64,000 bases of DNA from Turnera subulata (taxonomy: Eukaryota; Streptophyta; Magnoliopsida; Malpighiales; Passifloraceae). The notes below the pieces were generated by a model that was not told where the DNA came from, did no database searches, and saw nothing but the letters and a program-made list of their open reading frames with translations. Both the position numbers and the translations under genes were made by a program. Shown in pieces: positions 20,246 to 31,141 of the stretch (within the stretch, counting starts at the first letter, position 1; the number at the start of each line of letters is the position of its first letter). The DNA lies in NCBI GenBank assembly GCA_028386065.3, contig JAKUCV010006130.1, positions 100,352 through 164,351 of the forward strand, read 5' to 3'.

Positions 20246-23223
20246 AAGATACCAGACATGTCCTTTGGAATCTTGTTGATGATCAATTATCTATAAAGAA
20301 GAGAAGAAGGGTAGTAGTAGTAGTAGCAGTGTATAACAAAATCACTGTAAGTATGTGACTTTCCCTCTCGCTTAGGAATGTCTTGTCTGGCATGCGTTTA
20401 CTAACTTTTGCTTTAACATTGCCTTTGTTTTTTTGCTTTTCCTTTCTCCACAGTAGCAATGAAAGGGACAGTGAAGTTGAAGTACCCTTCCCTTAACGAG
20501 AATGTTGAAGCCTTTCTGTCGACAGTGCTGTTACAATCCAATTATCCTTTGTATTGCTCTTTTTTTGTTTTGGTTTCTTTCTTTCTAGTAGATTGTGCTG
20601 CTTGTAACCTCTTTTTTGTCTCAACCATATATGCATGATCAGTGTGCTAACAACAAAATTCGCACAGTGCAATTAAAAACCAGTGATCAGGGTATAAAAC
20701 GCCCTAATATAGGCTACTTTAGGCGTATTTTTGTGATGCTAAACTAATTTAGCCTTATATAGTAACGGCAAGAGGAATTGATCGGTTCTCTGCAACTCTA
20801 GGACCCTTCAATCCGAGGTAAAAAAGAGTTTGGAGGGTCAGTAAGAGGCCAAAAAGTATTTAGATCTCCTGCCACTCCATGAAAAAGTGAAGCCAATGTG
20901 ATGCAAGCTATACACTTTTAAAGTTACATATATATTCCAACAACTGGATATAATCACTCTCAGCGGGGTACTTCATTAGGAGCTGGTAAATGTACATTGG
21001 AGCTAGTGAATATGTTTCCTCATTATTTTCCCGGAAAGATATTAGAGAACAGCTAGTCAATGCCAAAAAATAAGTATGGATATGTCATCATGCAATATTG
21101 ACTGATCAATTGTAAGCTTGATGACGGTATAACAGTCTTGTGGTATTGCTGTAATGCTTCGCAATCATGTGCCATTGCTGTAATGCTTAACAAGGATCTA
21201 TGTATGTAAGAGTTGGCTTTTAAGCTTCCTATATATGCACCTTCTATATGTCTTCTTTATGCTAATTTTTTTTTTAATGCTAATATGCCTTCTATATGTT
21301 CTTGCTCATAGATAATCTTCTTTTTTATCTTTTAGAGGAAGTTTTGTGCCTTATTGTAGCCTACTCTCCTTAATCCATAACCAAGGTATAGTTTGTTGGT
21401 TAATTGTATAATTACTTTTCCTTTTCTACTTTTTATTAATTGAAAGCGCTTATATCATTGCCATGAGGAAGCTAATGAAGTTGCTGATTCCTTGGCTAGA
21501 TTGGTAGCTAGTTGGCCTGTGAGCTTGTTCATTTTACATGATCCCCCTTGTTATTCATTTACTTTTTACTGATACTAAGGACTGATTATATCAATATTTT
21601 ATAGAAAGTTGCATAAGGGAGAAATACAAAACAACCTACGTTATATGAACCTAGTTCAGATAGAAACAAAGAAGTACATTTCCTCGCATTGAAAGCAAAA
21701 ACAGGATCTGCTCACAATTCACTAACTTGGCAGATTTCGTACAGTTAGACAGGATTAGAACATTAAACATAAGTAAGGAACAAATTATGTAGAGGGGTGC
21801 CAAAAAGTTCAATGAGGAGCAACCGTGGCGCAAAGTTTTCTCGAATTTCCTCCAGCTCCAATTAGCTGGTGCTCAAAATTTGGCTGCCTTAACCTTTCGG
21901 TTAATTTCGCTATTATATTGATGAGTTGTTAAGTACTAGCATCTCGCTCTTTTTTTTTAAAAAAAAAAATCAATAGTGCTAACTAGCATCTTCTAAACAC
22001 GTTATGTGTACAGAAATATGCCCACTGCAAGGTGAAACAGGCATACGGCCGGGCCATATGGATTAATCTTATGGTGGTGATAACGTAGAATGTTCTATTA
22101 GGGGATTAAGTCAGTGGCCGACATGACAGGATTTTCTGATTGGACTTAACATTTACGTGTTAATTATTGGTAGTGAAGCAGGTTTCTTTTACACATATAA
22201 TCAAGTACTGTCTTGGTTTACTTTTCTGATGAAAGTGATTTAATGGGGCTCTGGTATTTTGAGAGGGAAGAAAAGTTATTGAGCGCTGGCGTTGGTAAAA
22301 GTTGTAGAAGCATCATCATCTTATTGTGATTTGGGATATTGGAGCTGTACAATTCCTTCTATGAACTATTTGGCTGATCAATTAAATTTGAACGGAAGAA
22401 TTATAAAAAATCTCTTCATTTTTCCAACCAATTCCCTCTCACAAAAAAGATAAAATATCAATCTCTTCCTCTTTGTCTATCCAAACCTGAAATTTTTGAA
22501 GTCTGTGTCCCATTTGACTTTAGGAATGTCATTAAAAGTATTTTTATTAATGTATTAAAGTGAGAAAACCCCAAGGAAGCCATCAAAGAGATGACTTACA
22601 ACCTATGCCGTCCATAGATAGGTAAAGAAAAACAGCCCTATACATAACTAAGTTTGCACTTTGGACCACTCCAGGACTTGACACAATCCAGTATGCATCC
22701 GAAACAGTATATTTTTGTTGACAAGGGAAAAATATGGCAATATCTATATCTACAAAATTTATAGTCATGGTGATGTTACTGCGTTATTAAGTCTTACGAT
22801 CTAGGCTGTGTCTCAAAGCTATTGTTCTTTTGGGCTTAAAGGGAGCAAGTAGAAATTAAGTTATGCTTCCATTCCTGCCTTTATGTTAATTAATTGTAAA
22901 CCTTCTCATAGTCACGTGACTGTGTGTGGTGGAATCTGGTGGATACATAAAACGATAGGATCATGTGATTGAGTATAGTCTTAAATCTTGGCCATAGTTT
23001 TCAAATTCAGTACTGGCTAAAGTACTCTATTTCCTTATTGAGGGTTAGTATTTTTTTATTTCACCTATTTTATAGCCTTCTATTTACGTATTTAATAATT
23101 TCTATAGAGGAATAATTAATTTTTATTATGGACTTAAATATAAAGGCTTATATATTAATACCTACCTTGTAATTAAGAATGGCAGTGTCGATTAATCTCA
23201 TCGTCTTACAACCTGTCACAATT
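20246..23223. other. Spacer between MIR167 copy 1 and the LARD-like element
   Basis: About 3 kb of AT-rich DNA. A (GTA)n run lies at about 20310-20325. No open frame looks like a gene and no terminal repeats were found. The first part may be the 3' portion of the primary miRNA transcript. Confidence 0.5.
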
Positions 23224-23664
23224 TGTCACGACCTGGAGTCTGCGGTGCGAGATGGGTTGGGATTGTGCACCAACAATGTTCATTGGGGAGAATTCTAGTA
23301 TTATTAGGAATAGTTAATCCAAGTCCATAAGGAAATGGTGAGCGGAAGGCAAGCCAAGTTCCTAACTTGTAAGAGAAGGCAAGCTAGGATTTAGGAAAAT
23401 GCTTTGTATTTATTATAAATAAACATGAGGGGGAGTCTCTGGGTGTGTGTATTGTTGTTAGGATTTTCTAATAATAATATCACGAGTATTATCCCAATTC
23501 TTATTCTCTTGGTTATGCTTCATCCATTGTTATTCTCTAATGTTCTATAATCCTTGTTGTTGTGTTGTCGTGTGTGTGGTTGACTTACTAGTCTAGGGAC
23601 GATCTAGCTAGTGCCGCACGGTGAGAGTGTGATTTCCGCTTCGCCATACTCTTGCCCCGTGACA
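23224..23664 (+). repeat. 5' LTR of the LARD-like element
   Basis: 441 bp, starting TGTCACGACCTGG and ending CCCCGTGACA, with TGTCACG/CGTGACA inverted ends. TATTATAAATAAA at about 23410 is a plausible TATA box. It shares long blocks with the 3' LTR, including AGTATTATTAGGAATAG and the TTGTTAGGATTTTCTAATAA region. Confidence 0.85.
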
Positions 23665-23666
23665 AG

Positions 23667-23678
23667 TGGTAGCGGAGC
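23667..23678 (+). other. Primer-binding site of the LARD-like element
   Basis: TGGTAGCGGAGC lies two bases after the 5' LTR. It is identical to the primer sites of two other LTR elements in the window. Confidence 0.8.
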
Positions 23679-24410
23679 AGAATACGAAGAAGACAGGATC
23701 CTGGCCTGAAGAAAGTCGAGAGTGAAGCAGGAAGGAATGGAGGGTTTTCCTTTTTTTCTGCGTGCTAGTCGACTTAGTTTTGGAGGGTGGAGGAATTGTC
23801 GACTTCTGTTTCGTTGCCTTCAAGGAGGAAGACGATTCAAGGCCTGAAGCTTTTGTTGGAGGATTGTGCAATCATCAAAAGGGGGCTACCTTTGGTGGGT
23901 TTCTTGTGTAGTCGACGATAGCTTTAGAGGGTTGATTTGCGTTGAATTTTTCTTTTCTTGTTGGTGATTCTTCAAGGCTAACACTGTGGAAAAGACAATT
24001 GGCTTGGTGGCGAAGTCGGGTTGCGCAAGAAGGCTTACTGTTTGTGGTGTCGACTTGGTGGTTTTGCTGAAAAGTCAACTATACACAAAGGTTCGTTACT
24101 TTCTTTTTCTTTTCTTTGGCTTGTCGACTTGACAGAGGGTGAATTTGTTGTTGGAGCGTTGGCTTTTCAAAGAGAATACTGGTTTGTTTCTTTCTTGCTT
24201 TAATCGAATTTGGTGAAGTAGTTGTCTTTAGGGGTTTTGATTTAGCTTGAAGGGGGCAAGTGGAGTTGATTGTGTTGTTAGCACTCTTGGCTTGTTATTT
24301 TTATTCATCAAGCACGGTTTTTTAAAGGATTTCTTAGTTCTGTTGATTTGCCTTTGTCGACTTTTATGTGCTTGTCGACTAAGCACTTGCGTGAAGTGGC
24401 TTGGTTTGTT

Positions 24411-24645
24411 ACCAACAAGGTGTTTGCGCAGTGGTCCAGCATGCTGCGGCCCCTAAACTCACACGTCCCGGGTTCGATCCGGATAAACGTGGAGGCATGG
24501 AAAATGCACCTGTTAGGACTGGTTAAATATGTTGGACCCTGCTCGTGGTCTTAGGCTAAATGCCCGGGAAGCGAGAATGGGTGTCGAGCCACGGATGAGA
24601 TCAGTCTGGCTTGTCCAGCTGGGATACTCATTAGTATCAAAAAAA
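24411..24645 (+). mobile_element. tRNA-derived SINE inside the LARD-like element
   Basis: A 235-bp insert ends in an A-run and is flanked by the 17-bp duplication AAGTGGCTTGGTTTGTT (24394-24410 and 24646-24662). It has pol III promoter features: an A-box-like GCGCAGTGGTCCAGC (24427-24441) and a B box GGTTCGATCC (24471-24480). It is not a tRNA gene, because no cloverleaf follows. It inserted after the LARD did. Confidence 0.85.
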
Positions 24646-26789
24646 AAGTGGCTTGGTTTGTTGCGAGGGATTGGTTGATTCGGGTAGAGTTGGCTACTCA
24701 TTGAGGCAAACATTAAGGGTTGGTGCGTGGATAGTACTTGGGTGGGAGGTGGACAGATTTGGTGTGATTTGTTTCCGACCTTAGTGCGATTTCGGGATAA
24801 GTTCTTACAGAAGGACAACAACACTTTCTTATCAAATTGGCGCAGGGGAAATATGTGCGAAAAACTTGTTTGCATGTTTGGTGTTACTTAGTTGTGTGTT
24901 CTTGATTGGGGAAGGAACTTGGGGAGTCGACTGTGGGTGTGGGGTACAACAAACTCTTTAATTTTTCTTTCTAGGGGTTGAAGCTTTTCCTTGAGTTTTC
25001 TTGGTAGTTTTCTATGGCCTGATTACACTTGGTTACTGCAATTGTTTGCAAGTTCATGTTGTTTATCGGGTGACTGCCCGATTGGTGTTTGTGCTAGTGC
25101 ATGGTTGGCGGGTTGATTGAGCATGTTCTGGTGGAATGATTGGTGGACTGGTTGACGTGTGGGCTGGTGCGCAGAATTGGCAAGGCTGCACACAATTGCG
25201 CAGGCTGTGTGCATAATTGTGCGGAGCATGACACAGGTGCAAGACAATTGTTGGGCGACTGTTGCAGACTTTGGAGACGACTTTTGGTCGACTTCCAACA
25301 GTAAAAATAGGTTCCTAAGATACTAATTGGTACGGTACAAGAAAGACTACTGGTTAGTTTGGTTGTTGTGTTTTTCTTGCACAATTGGTTGTTGGTTTAG
25401 GGAGTTTTTGTAGGCGATTTTTGGGGGTTGAAAGCATCGGTAAGGTGAGTTTATTGGTGTGGGTTCAAGGCAGGTTCTGAGGCAAAACTTGGTGAGTTTT
25501 TAGCTTCAAGAGCAGGATTAGAATTAATTGGAGTTGGCTTGTTTCAGGGTTGAAATAAGGGTACTTTCTTGGTACTTGGACATAAAGTGCACCGGTTGCT
25601 TAGCTTTTGTGATTCATTGGCCGAATTGTGGAGACTAAGAGTGCTATTGGTGTGAACTTTGAGCAGCGAGGTGTGTGGAAACTTTGTGAGTATTCAAAGA
25701 GGATTTTGGCAAGGTTACACTTGAGGTTGCTGGAGCAAATTGCACAAGGGAGATCTTTTGGAAATTGCGAGTGTAGAGAGTTTCTTTGGGAGTTGCACTT
25801 AGCATGCTTGGATGAGTTGCGTGGAGATACTGGAGGAGAATGGAGACATTGAATTGGACAGTTGTTGTGATGGATTTTATGGCGATCCGGGATGCACACA
25901 CACGAAGGTTGACGAGGGTGAATGCTACTCAGTTTAGGGATGGTGGACATGGTGTTGGCACGTTCACTGGTGCTGGGTGCGGGTGTGCATGGCATGATGA
26001 GACGGACATTCATGGCTTATCCAGGAATGAGGGATCGATGCGGGAGCCAGGTATAGGTTCACGATTGAGGTTCTTGCCGGGAAGAAAGGAAATTCTTTCA
26101 CAGGCCGATTTTGCAATAGAGATCGAGTGCTCTTCATTCACAAAGGACTATGATGGTTCAGATGGTGGAGAGGGTTCAACAAGTTCTGCATCGACGTCAT
26201 ATGGAGGTCGAGCAATTGATGTTAGTGAGCTAGGTACAAGCGAAGAATGCACGACGTGCACGGTTGGTGGCATGAAGCTCGAGTTACGATGTAGGTTTTA
26301 ACATCGGGTGCGCAAGTTTCCGAGGCCCAGGAGGTATATAGTTGCCAGGAGGAAGCAAAACAGTCGGTCCGAGGGAGACTTAGTGAGTGAGCACATTCTC
26401 GGGATAGAGACGGGTTCAAGGACGTTGCTTGGAGCCATGGGATTGCATGGTGAGCGACGGGATACAAGTTCAGGGTCGTTGCTTGGCATCATGGGGTTAC
26501 ATGATGAGCAATGGGTTCGAGGTTGTGTGGATTGTAGCCAAAGTTTAAATAGGTATGCGGATGATTGGTAATCGGATATGGTTTGACGCGAGTCATAGTT
26601 TGATCATAAGCATGGGTTTAGTTCGATGGTTCAGTGGTTTTGGAATTTCAGAGACTGGAGGGATTTTCACAAAGAGAAGTAGAGGCATGAACATCGAAAG
26701 TGGCGATTTGAGGGTCGAGCTGTCGGGCATCTTTTGCATCTTCATCATCGAATTGCAACGAGGACGTTGTAGGATTAGGTGGTGGAGGA

Positions 26790-27259
26790 TGTCGCGACTC
26801 GGGAGTTTGTGGTGCGGGATGGGTTGGGATTGTGCGCCAACAATGTTCGTGATGGAAGGTTCTAGTATTATTAGGAATAGCTAACCCAATCGTATTAGCT
26901 AGACTTATATTCTTGGGCCTAGCTAATCCAAGTCCAAGAAGGAAAGGTGAGGCGATGGCAAGCCAAGTTCCTAACTTGTAGGAATGGCCGAGCTTTCTTT
27001 TAGAAGAGTGTCTTGTGTTTATTATAAATAGACATTAGGAGGACTCTGTTTGTGTTGTTGTTAGGATTTTCTAATAATAATATCACAAATATTCTCCCAA
27101 TTCTTATCCTCTTGGTTATGCTTTATTCGTTATTATTCTCTATTATTCTATAATCCTTGCTATTGTGTTGTCCTGTATGTGATTGGCTTATTAGTCTAGG
27201 GACAATCTAGTTAATGCCTTAAGGAGAGAGTGTGATTTCCGATGTGTTATACCGTGACA
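26790..27259 (+). repeat. 3' LTR of the LARD-like element
   Basis: 470 bp, starting TGTCGCGACTCGG and ending ACCGTGACA. It aligns with the 5' LTR but contains an additional stretch near 26885-26925 and many substitutions, so the insertion is not recent. Confidence 0.85.
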
Positions 27260-28439
27260 AATTGCGCCAGTTATGGTCATCTTCTTAATTAAAGATAATG
27301 TTGCAATAACCTCAAACGCTGTGGAAAACATAGAAACGGTAAAAGTATGCAATTTTGAAACTGTGTAAAGGATAGTATGGAAACTAAATTTCGTGGCTTC
27401 GCAGATACTGACACGCATGACCAGATCTCAAAATTCTTAGAAACTACATTGTAGTGTGATGGCACAGGATACTGGTTCACTGAGGAGGACGAATATTGAG
27501 GCTTTAAAATTTTTTAGAGAAATAGAAAGAATATATGATTTGTTCAGAATATTACATTTAATTACTTTTTATTGCTCTTTCTACACAGATGACTTTGCAT
27601 GCACCCATTGGTTCCATCTACACAAACCTGTCAAAGGAATCAAAACAAAGTTAAAAGAGAAACAGAAATGTCCAAATCGACAACCAAATTTCATCATATA
27701 GCATCATCTTCATAATTTGCCTTTGTCAGGTTCATGATCACTTTACTGATTAGGGTGCCTAATGTTGCTTGATCCACGGGAATGTCTATAAAAATATGTA
27801 CTTTTAATAGGCTACTGACAGCAATTAAGATGCAAATACACAAAGATTCCGACAAAGACAAATGGCACAAACCATATATGAATATTTACACAACAATCAG
27901 ATAAAGGAAATCTTATCCTCACCACAGCAAAAAAAAAAAAGAAAAAAAAAGACCCTCGTGAATGAAAAATATACATGTTCATGTGCATCAAGCAAATGAG
28001 AGACAACTCTTGGGACACCAAAGTATCACATGTTTTTTTTTTTGTTGTTAATTAGGTCATTCAATTTCCTCCCTCTTATACTACTTCTACTACCTAAGAA
28101 GACATGAAAATGGGACCCATAAAAACTACCTTGTGCTGATTATAAGCACTCTTTTTTAGGATGATGGAGGATATTTTTGCATTTGAGAAAGAGAAGGAGA
28201 GAGCTATAAAGTTGATAAAGTTTCATTGTGAAATATATAGAAGAACTCGCTAGCTTGTCTGCATGGTGGTGGCGTGGGGATGATAATATTCATTTTGTCT
28301 TGGCCTTGGACCACTGCCATCTGTTGTCTTCCTAATGTATTATCCCTAAAGCTTTTCAGTTTCTTATTCTAATTAATTAAACCGAATCACTAAACACACT
28401 AACACCAATTAAGAGACGAGACATCATTTCCCTGACCCC
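27260..28439. other. Spacer upstream of MIR167 copy 2
   Basis: AT-rich, with A and T tracts near 27930 and 28032. No gene is seen. The right part must include distal promoter sequence of the second MIR167 locus. Confidence 0.45.
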
Positions 28440-28450
28440 TATATATATAG
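28440..28450 (+). promoter_or_regulatory. TATA box of MIR167 copy 2
   Basis: CTATATATATAG is followed by a pyrimidine-rich start region (TCCTCTCTTCCCTC) 160-170 bp upstream of the miR167 hairpin. That is a typical spacing for a plant pol II miRNA promoter. The assignment is inferred from sequence. Confidence 0.6.
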
Positions 28451-28599
28451 TCCTCTCTTCCCTCTGTCCTTTAACATCCTACAGGGAATCATCAAACCCA
28501 GAAACAGAAAAAAAAAAAAACAGATCAATTCTTTTCCTTCCCCTCCCCTCCCGGTTTAATGAGCTTAATCTCTTATATTATATATCAGTTTATCGTGCA

Positions 28600-28712
28600 C
28601 CACTATCAGTTGAAGCTGCCAGCATGATCTAGACTTCCTTCTATTCTATATATGTCCGTTAATTTGGAGGAAAAGTCCAGATCATGTGGTAGCTTCACCT
28701 GTTGATGGCATA
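28600..28712 (+). ncRNA. MIR167: MIR167 precursor, copy 2
   Basis: miR167 (same 21 nt as copy 1) is at 28611-28631. The star arm GATCATGTGGTAGCTTCACC is at 28680-28699 and pairs with a single bulge and few mismatches. Pairing extends into the loop side (CTAGACTTCC against GGAAAAGTCCAG). The star sequence and loop differ strongly from copy 1, so this is an old paralogue rather than a recent tandem copy. Both copies are on the same strand, 8.5 kb apart. Confidence 0.94.
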
Positions 28713-30637
28713 CGAAACCAAAGTACTTCAGCCCAAGTTCAATTCCAAACATACATGCGGTTAGGTAATATATGGATGTCATTTGGTCAATGCTTTTGTC
28801 ATCGAGCCAGGCTTCCAGGTTTTTGATTTCCTTTCTTTACTTTTCCATAATTTGCTCCTCTTGTTAAATATTTTCCAAAATACTGGTGCGGTTGCCTGTT
28901 TACATTTTTTTTTTTGTGAGGAATTGCCTGTTATCTTTGGTTTCATTTGTATTCAATCGTATATAAATGCAACCTCCTTTCATAACCTTTCGATGAGGGA
29001 ATATTAATACGTAGTTTGCAAAATATCGGTTGTAATATGTTTTTCTTTTCTTTTCTTTTGAGGCTGCAGGTGAACTAGCGAGCTGGGAGAGGAGGCGAAG
29101 GCTGTATATATATGTACGTATTTATATATAGAATGTATTCGAAATTAATTCTGATCCGGTGCTCATCTTTCAGTTGGAATCAACACTTTTGGCATGTATA
29201 CTTTTAATTCACTTTATTCTATGTAAACTGCCTATCAAGATTGGGTTAGAAAAAGAACAAAACTGCCTAGCAAGACGTGGCTTATGAGTAGAGGATTTCG
29301 AGTCTGTCTATGGGAATATGATTGCGATTTACATCATTGAGCCACATAGTGTAATCGCGATATGTAGACTACAAAAGTATAAAGACCTTTTTTTTGATAT
29401 GTAGACTACAAATTACAAAAGTATAAAGACTTACTGAGTTTCAGTCTTCTTTTATGTTGTAGGATTCCGTCCTACATATGAGAGCATATACTGTTTGAAT
29501 ATGCTCGTTTAAATTAAAAGAAAAAAAATTGTGTTGAGAGGGAAGCGTCCAGAAAAAAAAAAACTGATTTGCCACTTAAAATAAAGTTTCAAATGAGGGT
29601 TTCTCGTCACTTAATTAAGGGACTCCTCCGTAAACACTTACAATTGTATTTTCAAATTATTCACCAAGAAGAAGAACTGTCTACGGTGTTGGAACTATCA
29701 AATGGGAGTGTGACAAACTATAATGTAAAGTTTTTGGAGAAAAAAATCATGTAATAAGCATTTTTTAAATATTTTAATAAGATTTCACCAAGAAAGAATT
29801 TATGTATATATCTATATATGAAGCTGGCGTGTCTCCGATTAATTCCACTCCGGAACGATTAAATCTATCCAAACGTAGGTGTGATTGCGGTGACGAGAGT
29901 ATATTCAAATTCATGTGACCGTTGAGCCTGTAACGGTTCATTAGCCCTCTTTAAGCCTATTTTCTATTTGATATTCTAGACCATCATCACATAAGAATAT
30001 TTTTGAAGTCATATAATTTGATTTTACTGGATTTGTGGAAAAGTACTTGCCTCTCTAATAGTGGAATTTTTTTGCCATTAATGGAATTGTATGATCTACC
30101 TAGCGTAGCGACTAAAAAGCGTACTATCTCTTATGCTAGTGAATCTTGTCATGCTCGAGATGCGCATCAGATTTCGACTTCCATGATGGAATAAAAGGGT
30201 AAAGACAAAAGGCGAGGTGTTGCCTAATTAAGCCAGTATAATTTGGCCACATATCTATCATCTAACTAATCCGGATCTTATGTCTCAAATTCGACTTTTT
30301 TCTTTTCTTTTTTTGTGCCAGGAGGTGACTGGTTAATAAGGAATTGCTAAGCAAGCACCCAAAAGATTATGCAGGATCACATCTTTAACAGCGAGAAGAT
30401 ATCACTGTTAGGGGTTATAGAGGCAGCATTTCTCATGTCCTAATGTCTGCTGGTGCTTTTGAGATCCCCCCACCTTATCCTTCACGCATTGAGATCATGC
30501 ACCCACTTTTCAATTGTCTATAGTTCTAATTAATTGGTTGTTAATCATATAGGGTGTTAATTTATACATTATGATAAATATATATTGGTTCTGATGCAAT
30601 ATTTTTTAATTGTTGGCTTAAATCATCAAAGAACATA
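28713..30637. other. Spacer downstream of MIR167 copy 2
   Basis: AT-rich sequence with no supported gene. The first part may be the 3' region of the primary miRNA transcript. No long repeats or inverted ends were recognised. Confidence 0.45.
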
Positions 30638-30821
30638 CCAATGTGGGGTTGGTTCAAGTGGTAAGCGACTTGTTCCGCTTAAGCGAGGTCTCGAGTTCGA
30701 GTCTTCGTGTATGCAGAAAATTCCCATTGGGAGACTCACCCACCATAGCCAGGTGCGCGACCCGGATCGGATCCGGATTAGTTGGGGCAAAGCTCTGGAT
30801 ACCGGATGGGCAACCAAAAAA
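30638..30821 (+). mobile_element. tRNA-derived SINE (family S1), full-length copy
   Basis: A 184-bp insert is flanked by AATCATCAAAGAACATA (30621-30637 and 30822-30838). It has an A-box-like GGTTCAAGTGGTAAGC (30651-30666), a B box GTTCGAGTC (30695-30703), and a short A-rich end. The 3' body (GGGAGACTCACCCACCATAG, then GGATCCGGATTAGTTGGG) recurs in a degenerate copy at 38816 and a truncated minus-strand copy at 61432. Confidence 0.9.
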
Positions 30822-30838
30822 AATCATCAAAGAACATA

Positions 30839-31132
30839 AAACTAGCTGCAAAAAGTTGGGGAGGAGAAAGAAAAAGGCAATTGAATCTTTGAGGCCTGAG
30901 GTATTTTAAACAACCATGTGAGGAGTATATGTTAATCAGGATATTTTTGTTTATTCATGGGAATCCTTAAAGTGCTTATGGACAGATCAAAGGTGATAAC
31001 CTCCTTTAACAACCTGAATCTAAGATACCCTTTAGAATACTAATTGTCCTGCCACTTGTCTGCCTCCCACTTGGCCCCCTTCCTTTTCTTGTTTCCTTCA
31101 TATTCTTTTTTGTTGTAATAATAAGTGTGGCG
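30839..31132. other. Spacer between the SINE and the MULE
   Basis: AT-rich sequence with no gene. Confidence 0.4.
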
Positions 31133-31141
31133 GGAAAAAAT

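Larger units (their letters stand above)
23224..27259 (+). mobile_element. LARD-like non-autonomous LTR retrotransposon (4.0 kb)
   Basis: Two related LTRs (23224-23664 and 26790-27259) flank an internal region with a primer-binding site at its left and a purine-rich tract (GGTGGTGGAGGA) at its right. The outer flanks share AATT. The internal 3.1 kb, minus a SINE insertion at 24411-24645, has no gag, protease, integrase, RT or RNase H motif in any frame. The longest open frames (for example 25840-26301) have no recognisable domain. This structure fits a large retrotransposon derivative mobilised in trans. The internal region is unusually rich in GTCGAC and TTGG words. Confidence 0.8.

Noticed and set aside
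24427..24500. Possible tRNA gene (A and B boxes)
   Set aside because: No acceptor stem or anticodon arm forms, and the sequence continues into a SINE body with A tail and target duplication.
25840..26301. 153-codon open frame inside the LARD-like element
   Set aside because: No recognisable domain, low-complexity translation, overlapping frames on the other strand. It is better explained as chance in GC-richer DNA.
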